Part shown: piece by piece, positions 29,829 to 37,327 of the stretch
Layout of the letters: each line of letters begins with the position of its first letter
Position numbering within the stretch: the stretch's first letter is position 1
DNA from: Marinomonas ostreistagni
Lineage (GTDB): Bacteria; Pseudomonadota; Gammaproteobacteria; Pseudomonadales; Marinomonadaceae
Direction of reading: 5' to 3'
Length of the DNA: 64,000 nt
NCBI RefSeq assembly: GCF_016888445.1
Contig: NZ_JAFEKF010000003.1
Coordinates: forward strand, 248,001 to 312,000
Notes under the pieces: generated by a model
Told to the model about the DNA's origin: nothing
Database searches by the model: none
The model's input: only the letters and a program-made list of their open reading frames with translations
Translations under genes and position numbers: made by a program

Positions 29829-31271
29829 ATGGCACAACATACAGTTGATAAAATCGGCGGCACGTCCATGAGCGACTACCGTTCGGTTCGAGATAACATA
29901 ATTTTTAAAGCGGCAGGCAGCGAAGATCTATATCAACGTATTTTCGTCGTATCTGCCTACGGCGGCATCACAGATAAGCTGCTTGAACACAAGAAAACAG
30001 GTGACGCTGGCATCTATGCGCATTTCGCTCAAGACCGCAAAGAAAGCGGCTGGCGTGATGCGTTTGCCGATGTTCGTCAAACCATGCTCGACATTAACCG
30101 CGATTTGTTTGGCGAGAGTGAACAGCTAAAAGAAGCCAATGGCTTTTTGGTTGAGCGCTTAGATCAAGCACAAGAAGCGTTAGAAGATCTGAGCCGTTTG
30201 TGTTCTCACGGTCACTTTGCTATCAGCGAGCATCTTTCTACGGTACGTGAGATGTTGGCAAGTTTAGGTGAAGCACACAGTGCTTGGAACATGGCGCATT
30301 TACTTCAGCGTGATGGTGTCAATGCCGTATTTGTTGACCTAACGGGCTGGAATACAGACACACACATGTCGCTTGACGAGCGTATTTTGGATGCCTTTAA
30401 AGACGTTGATTTGGCGACTCAGCTGCCGATTGCGACGGGTTATGCGCACAGTGAAACAGGTCTGATGACCACGTTTGATCGTGGTTACTCTGAAATGACG
30501 TTTAGTCGTATCGCAGTCCTAACTGAGGCGCGTGAAGCCATCATCCATAAAGAGTTCCACTTAAGCAGTGCGGACCCGCGTTTGGTCGGCGAAGACAAAG
30601 CCGTGCCAATTGGCCGTACCAACTACGATGTGGCGGACCAGTTAGCCAATCTTGGGATGGAAGCGATTCACCCGAAAGCGGCGAAAGGCTTACGTCAAAG
30701 CAAGATTGCACTGCGTGTGAAAAATACCTTTGAACCAGAACATACGGGTACCTTGATTACTGGTGATTACGTGTCGGACGCACCCTGCGTCGAGATCATT
30801 GCGGGTAGCCGTGGCGTGTATGCGGTTGAGTTATTTGACCAAGAAATGGCTGGCGAAATCGATACCTTCGATATGGGCATTTTGCGCGTCTTGAACCAGC
30901 TGGGGGCGCACATCATCGCCAAAGATATTAATGCTAACAGTATTACGCATTATCTAGCGGTTAACTTGAAAACGCTCAAGCGTGTGATGCGCATTTTGGG
31001 TGAAGAGTTCCCAGGTGCTGACATCGTACAACGCAAAGTAGCGATTGTTTCTGCGATTGGCTCGGATATGAAGACGACCGGTATGCTAGCAAGCGCTGTT
31101 AAAGCGATTTCAGAGCAACAGATCAACGTGATCGCGATGCACCAGTCAATGCGTCAGGTAGATATGCAGTTTGTCGTTGATGAAGAGGATTACGAAGTGG
31201 CGATTCGCAGCTTGCACGAAGCCTTGGTCGAATCTCATAACCACGGCCGAGCAATCTGTTTAGCATCATAA
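29829..31271 (+). CDS. ask: Ectoine-pathway aspartate kinase (Ask_Ect)
   Basis: Phosphorylates aspartate to feed aspartate semialdehyde into ectoine synthesis. The 480-residue protein opens HTVDKIGGTSMSDY, typical of the ectoine-specific aspartokinases rather than LysC/ThrA, and has an amino-acid kinase domain (about 1-310) and two ACT domains (about 330-475, from FDMGILRVLNQLGAHI). Ask_Ect enzymes escape normal feedback by lysine and threonine. A gap of 158 bp after ectC, with a short inverted repeat (29737-29751) and a TATACT at 29712-29717, allows separate expression. A terminator follows. Confidence 0.93.
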   Translation: MAQHTVDKIGGTSMSDYRSVRDNIIFKAAGSEDLYQRIFVVSAYGGITDKLLEHKKTGDAGIYAHFAQDRKESGWRDAFADVRQTMLDINRDLFGESEQLKEANGFLVERLDQAQEALEDLSRLCSHGHFAISEHLSTVREMLASLGEAHSAWNMAHLLQRDGVNAVFVDLTGWNTDTHMSLDERILDAFKDVDLATQLPIATGYAHSETGLMTTFDRGYSEMTFSRIAVLTEAREAIIHKEFHLSSADPRLVGEDKAVPIGRTNYDVADQLANLGMEAIHPKAAKGLRQSKIALRVKNTFEPEHTGTLITGDYVSDAPCVEIIAGSRGVYAVELFDQEMAGEIDTFDMGILRVLNQLGAHIIAKDINANSITHYLAVNLKTLKRVMRILGEEFPGADIVQRKVAIVSAIGSDMKTTGMLASAVKAISEQQINVIAMHQSMRQVDMQFVVDEEDYEVAIRSLHEALVESHNHGRAICLAS

Positions 31272-31293
31272 GTTATACTTAGCGCCGCTCTCG

Positions 31294-31342
31294 AAACCCT
31301 AGTGATCAATGGCTGTGGGGCCAAAGATCCCTAGGGTTTTTT
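31294..31342 (+). terminator. Terminator after the ectoine gene cluster
   Basis: AAACCCTAG at 31294-31302 pairs with CTAGGGTTT at 31331-31339, extended by an inner GATC/GATC pairing, and ends in T6. It also reads as a weaker terminator for the convergent EAL gene. Confidence 0.82.
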
Positions 31343-31357
31343 AATGTCTAGGTTTAT

Positions 31358-32236
31358 CTACTTATTGCAAGAAGTCGCTAAGGTAAAGTGCTCTGAAAAC
31401 TCATTGAAATCCGCTTCAGGAATCGGCCTAGCTATGTAATACCCTTGGGCCATATCACAATCCAGTTGGGCTAATAATGTTAGGTGATCCGACTTTTCTA
31501 CGCCTTCGGCCACGACCATAATGTCCAACTTGTGAGCCATGGCGATGATGGCTTCTACCATCATTTTGTCATCTTTATCGATTTCCATCTCTTGCACAAA
31601 GCTACGGTCAATTTTAAGTAAGTCTACAGGGAGGTTTTTCAACTGACCCAGCGATGAAAAGCCGGTGCCAAAGTCGTCCACAGCGATCGAAATGCCTAAA
31701 TCCTTAAGTTGTTGCAGGGTCGTTTGGGCCAGCTTTAGGTCTGTTAATAAAGTCGTTTCTGTCAGTTCAAAGCCAATCAGATGGCCAGGTATGCCATAGC
31801 GGCGCATCATTTGCTCTACAAAGGGCACTAGCTCGCTATCACTTAGTTGTACCGCCGATAAATTGATGTGTAGCTTGATGGAAAACAAGCCAAGCTGATG
31901 GCGGCGTGCTTGGTAGGCGAAACTTTGCTCAATCACATCGCGGCCCAGATCTAGAATCAAACCAGATTGTTCGGCTAAGGGAATAAATTGGTCTGGATAA
32001 ACCACTCCTTTATTAGGGTGGTTCCAGCGCACCAAAGCTTCGGCACCTACAATAGTGTGATGGTCGAGGTCTAATTGCGGTTGAAAGTAGAGGACCAGCT
32101 GCTTTGATTCAATGGCCTTGGTGAGTGCCAACTCTTCTTGATGTGAGTGAATGGAGCGGTTACGCATTGCTTCAGTAAACAGCACATATTGATTTTTACC
32201 GCGTCGCTTGGCCTCGTAGAGCCCTGCGCCAGCCAT
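31358..32236 (-). CDS. EAL-domain protein with only the tail of a GGDEF domain (N-terminally truncated)
   Basis: 292 residues. Residues 5-20 (GLYEAKRRGKNQYVLF) are the conserved last helix and strand of a GGDEF domain, yet nothing of the rest is encoded: an in-frame TGA lies 18 bp upstream of the ATG and no GGDEF-like frame is found further upstream. Residues 33-285 form a full EAL domain with EAL at 66-68, INLS near 124, ELTE near 157-160, DDFGTG at 187-192, LKIDRSFV near 208 and AEGVE near 239. Cyclic-di-GMP phosphodiesterase activity is therefore possible. The start context is poor, so it may be a decaying remnant. ATG at 32167 (residue 24) is an alternative start. Confidence 0.72.
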   Translation of the reverse strand: MAGAGLYEAKRRGKNQYVLFTEAMRNRSIHSHQEELALTKAIESKQLVLYFQPQLDLDHHTIVGAEALVRWNHPNKGVVYPDQFIPLAEQSGLILDLGRDVIEQSFAYQARRHQLGLFSIKLHINLSAVQLSDSELVPFVEQMMRRYGIPGHLIGFELTETTLLTDLKLAQTTLQQLKDLGISIAVDDFGTGFSSLGQLKNLPVDLLKIDRSFVQEMEIDKDDKMMVEAIIAMAHKLDIMVVAEGVEKSDHLTLLAQLDCDMAQGYYIARPIPEADFNEFSEHFTLATSCNK

Positions 32237-32584
32237 CCTGCACAGATTAACTCATATAGCTTTCATTATTATTGCACGAAGTTTGAGTATGCCTATGAAA
32301 GTGGGTGACGCAAAGCGTGTTTTTACGATTCAATAAAGAATGTCGCTTAAGGGTCATTTGATTTGTCAGTGCTTGATGCGAATCAAAAAGTCGAATATTG
32401 ATCAGGCTAAGGGGCGGCCTAGTCAGATAATGTGTTAAAGTTTTGCTCCGGTTAAAGGTGATGAGTGACATACATACCGTTTCACTCAGGGCAATCCTGC
32501 ACGCCAACTAGGGTGCAGGTAGAAAAGGTCTACAAATGATCAAGTAAGATCGAAAGCAACGGTGCGCATTGGCTAGGTATCATT
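32237..32584. other. 348-bp intergenic region between the two cyclic-di-GMP genes
   Basis: No supported gene. A minus-strand frame at 32247-32507 has no recognisable domain and is not GGDEF. The last 60 bp hold a short GATC-spaced inverted repeat (near 32537-32550). Promoters for the divergent EAL and PhnD-GGDEF-EAL genes should lie here, but I could not place them. Confidence 0.4.
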
Positions 32585-35500
32585 ATGCTGTTTAATAAAT
32601 GGATATTGGGTTTTTTAATGTTGTATGTGTTGGCAGGGTCAGTGAATGCCCAGCCACCTTTACGTGTTGCGGTAGTAGCCTACCATGCTGATGTCATGCT
32701 AATGGCCAATTACCAACCCGCTATTGATATCTTAGAGCAACAGTTTCCTGCGCATGAATTTGAGCTCAATGTCATTACTCCAAAACAACTCAATAGCTCC
32801 TCAATTAACCCAACATACGATTTTTTATTACTCGATCCGGCACACTATTTAAAAGCTCGTCGTGATGGCAAGCTCGATGCAGCATTGTTAACCCTTAAAC
32901 GCGGTTATCAAGGTCAAACGACTAGTCAATTGGGTGGCGTCATGTTTACGCGCCAAGACAATCATGCGGTTACGCTGAAAAATTTAGCTCATTATCGTAT
33001 CGCTGCGACGCACCCAGAATTTTTGGAAAATTACCCGGCACAAGCATATGCCCTGCAGAGTCTGGGTTATAAGGTGCCGGAGCAAGATGAACTAACGCTC
33101 TATGACAGTGCTGCGCAAGTGGTTGAAGCGGTACTACAAGAACACGATCCTATAGGGTTTGTGCGCACTGGAGTGCTGGAAAAATTAGTGCAATCAGGGC
33201 AGCTATCATGGCACGACTTACGTATCTTAAATGATCAGCCGCAGGGCGATTATCCTTTTAAACACTCGACAGACCTGTATCCAGAATGGACTTTTGTCGC
33301 CCGTTCTGGGCTGGATGCGGATATCGTTCAGCGTGTCGCTGCGACGCTTTTAGATCTCTCGATCGTCAGTCAAAGCCAAGATCAAGCGGGTTATTATGGC
33401 TTTGTACCGGCACGGGATTATTTAGCGACTGAGTCGACTTTTAAGGCGTTATCTGTGAGGCCTTATGATGACGTGTCAGACACGTGGTGGGCGTTTATCA
33501 AACACTATGCGCCGTACTTTTTGTTGCTAAGCATCGCGGCCGTCGTGCTGATCTTTTTGTCTTGGTTTACTTATCGTCAAAATCAACACTTATCCAAGTT
33601 AGTGACCAAAGAAAAAGAAGCGCAACTGCTGCTGACCAAAAGTAATCAACAACTCGATACATTGTTGTCGAGTAGCCCAACGGTTATTTACTCCCTTGAT
33701 CCCGACCAGTTTCAGGCCAAATACATCAGCAGTAATTGTTCGTCATTGTACGGCGTCTCGGCAGATGCTTTAAAAAAAGCGGATAATTGGTGGCAACGTC
33801 CCATTCACGATGAGGATTTAACACGAGTGTTGGGTACGTTTCGTGAATGGCGCTTGAAAGGATGTACCGGGACCTTGGTTTTTTCTTACCGCTTGCAAAA
33901 ACAAGATGATTGGATCTGGATCGAAGATCGCTTACAGGCTATTCGTGATGAGGCAGGAGAAATCGTTTTATTGGTTGGCTCACATTCGGATGTGACCGAG
34001 CGACACTCAAGTGAAGAGCAGTTAGAACTTTGGGCGAGTGTCTTTGCTAATGCGCGTGAAGGCATAGCAATCACCACGCCGCGTGGTGATATTTTGGATG
34101 TGAATACGGCCTTTTCACGCATTACAGGCTACACGCGTGAAGAAATTTTGGGTGAGAATCCACGTATTTTGAATTCAGGGCGACAGAGTCGCGAGTTTTA
34201 TGAGGCGATGTGGTATCAGATTGTCAACATGGGCTTCTGGGAAGGGGAAGTTTGGAACAAACGCAAAGATGGCAATATCTACGCACAAAACTTGACTGTC
34301 GTCGCTGTACGAGATGCCCAAGGGCGTGTCTCGCACTATATTTCACTGTTCTCTGATATTACCCGACAAAAACGCAATGAAGAGCAACTGGAGCATATTG
34401 CCTATTACGACTCTCTAACAGGTTTGGCCAATCGCACCAACTTAACTTCCAGCTTGAACCAAAGTATCGCTCGTGTAGAGCGGGGAAATGAGAAGTTTGC
34501 GTTGGCTTTTCTTGATTTAGACGGCTTTAAAGAAGTGAATGATACCTTTGGTCATGAAATCGGAGATTTGCTGTTAATTGAGGTTGCTAAGCGTATGCTG
34601 GCGACTCTAAGCGATAGCTCGACTGTGGCACGTTTCGGTGGCGATGAATTTGTACTCTTGATGCCGATTGATGCCGCGCATAGCGATATCGAAACCATGC
34701 TTAATACGCTGCTTGAGCAGCTATCAGCACCATTTAGTGTGACAGGGCTAAGCTTGCAGATCAGTGCCAGTATCGGCGTGACTTACTATCCTCAAGAGCG
34801 TTCGGTAGAGGCCGATCAGCTCATTAGGCAAGCCGATCAGGCGATGTATCAAGCTAAGATTACCGGGCGCAATCGCCTGCGACAATTTGATCTAAGTGAA
34901 GAAAGTATCTTGGTAGAGCAACACCGCTTTTATGAGGAGCTACAAACGGCTTACGCCCGAGAAGAGTTCTGCCTTTATTATCAGCCGAAAGTGAATATGC
35001 GTACCCAAGAAGTGATTGGCTATGAGGCCTTGATTCGCTGGCAGCATCCCGAGCATGGGATCATGGCACCGGCGGCGTTCTTGCCAGCGGTATCTAATCA
35101 GCCATTGGAGTTACAGATTGGTACCTGGGTGATCAAGACGGCGTTAGCGCAAATTGATCAATGGCAGCGCCAAGGCTTTCTGCAAGGCGTCAGTGTCAAT
35201 TTAGCTGGCTATCAACTACAACAGCCAAATTTTATCGATGAACTCAAATCCTTGATAGAGGACTATCCTGAATCGGTCGTGAAGGCGTTGGAATTGGAGA
35301 TTTTGGAAACCAGTGCGATTGAAGATTTAGCAACCGTGTCCTGTGTGATCGATGCCTGCAAGGATATGGGAATGACCATTTCATTGGACGACTTTGGCAC
35401 TGGTTACTCGACCTTAAGCCACTTGAAAGAGCTGTCGGTGGATATATTGAAAATTGATCACGGCTTTGTGCGGGATATGCTCGAAGTCAAAGACGATTTA

Positions 35501-35713
35501 GCGATCATTAAAGGGGTTATTGGTTTTGCCGAAGCGTTCTCGTTGAAAGTCATTGCCGAAGGCGTGGAAACGCCAGAGCATATGGCGCGCTTATTAGAGC
35601 TAGGGTGTGAGCTAGGGCAGGGCTATTGTATTTCAAGACCGATGCCGGCGGATGAGGTGCTTAGTTGGTATCGTCGTTGGTGTCACGATGCAGTGTTTGA
35701 GCAGGAGCAATAG
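32585..35713 (+). CDS. Membrane sensor: PhnD-like periplasmic domain, two PAS domains, GGDEF and EAL
   Basis: 1042 residues. Signal sequence 1-22 (ending SVNA), a periplasmic domain about 24-290 resembling phosphonate/phosphite-binding PhnD proteins (YQPAIDILEQQ, YDFLLLDPAHYL, GFVRTGVLEKL), one membrane helix about 308-328, PAS about 345-465 and 470-590, GGDEF with an intact GGDEF motif near 684, and EAL with EAL near 812 and DDFGTG near 935. The I-site RxxD usually found five residues before GGDEF reads SDSS, so product inhibition there is unlikely. Both enzyme domains look catalytically competent; which one dominates cannot be told. Downstream HD gene is 3 bp away. Confidence 0.9.
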   Translation: MLFNKWILGFLMLYVLAGSVNAQPPLRVAVVAYHADVMLMANYQPAIDILEQQFPAHEFELNVITPKQLNSSSINPTYDFLLLDPAHYLKARRDGKLDAALLTLKRGYQGQTTSQLGGVMFTRQDNHAVTLKNLAHYRIAATHPEFLENYPAQAYALQSLGYKVPEQDELTLYDSAAQVVEAVLQEHDPIGFVRTGVLEKLVQSGQLSWHDLRILNDQPQGDYPFKHSTDLYPEWTFVARSGLDADIVQRVAATLLDLSIVSQSQDQAGYYGFVPARDYLATESTFKALSVRPYDDVSDTWWAFIKHYAPYFLLLSIAAVVLIFLSWFTYRQNQHLSKLVTKEKEAQLLLTKSNQQLDTLLSSSPTVIYSLDPDQFQAKYISSNCSSLYGVSADALKKADNWWQRPIHDEDLTRVLGTFREWRLKGCTGTLVFSYRLQKQDDWIWIEDRLQAIRDEAGEIVLLVGSHSDVTERHSSEEQLELWASVFANAREGIAITTPRGDILDVNTAFSRITGYTREEILGENPRILNSGRQSREFYEAMWYQIVNMGFWEGEVWNKRKDGNIYAQNLTVVAVRDAQGRVSHYISLFSDITRQKRNEEQLEHIAYYDSLTGLANRTNLTSSLNQSIARVERGNEKFALAFLDLDGFKEVNDTFGHEIGDLLLIEVAKRMLATLSDSSTVARFGGDEFVLLMPIDAAHSDIETMLNTLLEQLSAPFSVTGLSLQISASIGVTYYPQERSVEADQLIRQADQAMYQAKITGRNRLRQFDLSEESILVEQHRFYEELQTAYAREEFCLYYQPKVNMRTQEVIGYEALIRWQHPEHGIMAPAAFLPAVSNQPLELQIGTWVIKTALAQIDQWQRQGFLQGVSVNLAGYQLQQPNFIDELKSLIEDYPESVVKALELEILETSAIEDLATVSCVIDACKDMGMTISLDDFGTGYSTLSHLKELSVDILKIDHGFVRDMLEVKDDLAIIKGVIGFAEAFSLKVIAEGVETPEHMARLLELGCELGQGYCISRPMPADEVLSWYRRWCHDAVFEQEQ

Positions 35714-35716
35714 GCG

Positions 35717-36388
35717 TTGGTTAATCTTTCGTTAGAGCAATTAGTGGCCCAGTGTCACACTTGGGTTAAGACGCTAATGCCTCAAGACAGTGCCCATGAT
35801 TGGGCGCATTTGCAACGGGTGGTGGCTACTGCCCAGCGCTTAGCGCAAGCAGAGCAGGCGGATCTCAAGGTCGTCACGGTTGCTGCTTGGTTGCATGATC
35901 TGGTCAATTATCCCAAACATCACCCTGAGCGACAGTTAGCGTCGCAAGCGGCGGCGCAGCAGGCCGGTACATTGTTGGCGCAACAACAGCTTCCGCAAAC
36001 CTTTATCGAGGCCGTACAGCATGCCATAGCCGCTCACAGTTTCAGTGCCAAGATAGCACCGCAAACCATCGAGGCGAAGGTTGTTCAGGACGCGGATCGA
36101 TTGGATGCGTTGGGCGCCATAGGCATGGCGCGTTGTTTTATGGTGGGTGGTGCCTTGCAACGGGCACTGTATGATTTTGAGGATCCTTTCTGTCAGCAGC
36201 GTGCGCCTGATGATCAGGCCTTTACCTTGGATCACTTTTATCAGAAATTATTACGACTTGAGCAAAGCTTTACGACCCAAGCTGGACGTGAAGAGGCGGC
36301 CCAGCGCACTCAGTTTATGCGCCAATTTTTAGGACAGCTTAAGCACGAGATCAGTCCCGAGTTTGGTTGGGATACTGACTTAGGTTAA
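35717..36388 (+). CDS. HD-domain metal-dependent phosphohydrolase, YedJ-like
   Basis: 223 residues of a single HD domain. Metal ligands are visible: H27-D28-x-x-H31 (HDWAHLQRV), the H60-D61 pair in AWLHDLVN, and D125/D127 in VQDADRLDALGAIG, the pattern of the YedJ/YpgQ nucleotide pyrophosphatase-like group. The substrate is unknown. The start is TTG at 35717 with AGGAG nine bases upstream, inside the end of the upstream gene; only 3 bp separate them, so co-transcription is likely. Its last 38 bp overlap the convergent MarR gene. Confidence 0.85.
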   Translation: MVNLSLEQLVAQCHTWVKTLMPQDSAHDWAHLQRVVATAQRLAQAEQADLKVVTVAAWLHDLVNYPKHHPERQLASQAAAQQAGTLLAQQQLPQTFIEAVQHAIAAHSFSAKIAPQTIEAKVVQDADRLDALGAIGMARCFMVGGALQRALYDFEDPFCQQRAPDDQAFTLDHFYQKLLRLEQSFTTQAGREEAAQRTQFMRQFLGQLKHEISPEFGWDTDLG

Positions 36389-36809
36389 CCGCCATGCGTT
36401 CGGCTGTGGCTAGAAATTGCGTCAGTTGTTGCTCGTCGATCCCTTTTGTCATGGCGTGGAGCGCTTCTAGGTCATATTGCTCAAGTTCATTGAAGCAGGC
36501 GCGACCTTGATTAGATAGCTCCAGAAAAAAGCTGCGTTTATCCTCTTGATTCTGACATTTAAATATCAACCCTTGCGCTTCGAGCTCTTTAATTAAGCGC
36601 GTGATTTGACCTTTATCACGCCCTGAAAGATGCGCCAGCTGTAGGGCTGTGCAGCGGTCGTTATCATGGATTAATTTGAGCATGATGAAATACAAGGGAG
36701 ACAGCGGCACATTATTTTGTTCCATCGCAAAACGCATGGCGCGGCGTAAGCTCGAAATAATGTTAATGATAGCGCTTTGGATATCGCGTTCTTTATCGTG
36801 GTTCGTCAT
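36351..36809 (-). CDS. MarR-family transcriptional regulator
   Basis: 152 residues with the MarR winged-helix layout: N-terminal dimer helix, recognition region ALQLAHLSGRDKGQITRLIKELEAQGLI (about 60-87) and the wing KCQNQEDKRSFFLELSNQG (about 89-107). MarR proteins usually repress neighbouring genes and respond to small aromatic or oxidant ligands. Likely targets are itself or the Rieske gene just upstream on the same strand. The 3' end overlaps the HD gene by 38 bp. Ligand unknown. Confidence 0.9.
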   Translation of the reverse strand: MTNHDKERDIQSAIINIISSLRRAMRFAMEQNNVPLSPLYFIMLKLIHDNDRCTALQLAHLSGRDKGQITRLIKELEAQGLIFKCQNQEDKRSFFLELSNQGRACFNELEQYDLEALHAMTKGIDEQQLTQFLATAERMAVNLSQYPNQTRD

Positions 36810-36879
36810 GATCAGTACTCGATTTTATTCATGCTTCGTGGACCAAGCTTAACAAAAATTCGCTTTGATAGCTGTGTCA

Positions 36880-37224
36880 TTATGTAGCTTCAATCAAAAA
36901 CGTTTCAGACTGGTCTTGTTTCATAACGTAGGCGGTCAAGGTCATATCTTGGCATGGCCCACTGATACAACGACCAGTGTGCGGTAAAAATTGCGCAGCA
37001 TGATGTTGGCACTCGATCAGTGACGCGCTGTCATCAAGACAGTGCTCTGTGCCTAGTCGCTTATTTTGGTGCGGACACTGGTTGCGATAGAGGTACAGCT
37101 TACCTGCGTGTTTCAAAGCGATAAAACTGTACTCTTGTACGGAAAAGACCAGATCTTGATCGTCTTGCAGGGCGTCAATATGGTGCGTAATCGCTTTTGG
37201 TAAAAGCAGTGGCGGTAGGCTCAT
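36880..37224 (-). CDS. Small Rieske [2Fe-2S] protein
   Basis: 114 residues forming one Rieske domain. Cluster ligands match C-x-H (Cys50, His52 in NQCPHQN) and C-x2-H (Cys72, His75 in IECQHHAAQF). There is no signal peptide or membrane helix, so it is cytoplasmic. Stand-alone proteins of this size act as ferredoxin-like electron carriers or as subunits such as the NirD type; no oxygenase or reductase gene is adjacent, so the partner is unknown. Lies 70 bp upstream of the MarR gene and divergent from mrcB. Confidence 0.85.
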   Translation of the reverse strand: MSLPPLLLPKAITHHIDALQDDQDLVFSVQEYSFIALKHAGKLYLYRNQCPHQNKRLGTEHCLDDSASLIECQHHAAQFLPHTGRCISGPCQDMTLTAYVMKQDQSETFLIEAT

Positions 37225-37291
37225 GATGTGGTCTAATTGTTAGGAAAACGTATCGATACTGAAAATTCTAATAATCGCCCATATTACTCAA

Positions 37292-37320
37292 TTGCTGAGT
37301 GCTTGTGACCCCTTTATACT
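37292..37320 (+). promoter_or_regulatory. Promoter of mrcB
   Basis: TTGCTG (37292-37297), 17-bp spacer, TATACT (37315-37320): a good sigma-70 promoter. The expected start of transcription, about 7 bp after the -10, coincides with the mrcB ATG at 37328, suggesting a leaderless mRNA. Confidence 0.6.
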
Positions 37321-37327
37321 CGCCCCC

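Noticed and set aside
32247..32507. 86-codon minus-strand frame upstream of the EAL gene, as a possible lost GGDEF domain
   Set aside because: Its translation has no GGDEF-like motif and is in a different frame from the EAL gene; it looks like non-coding sequence.
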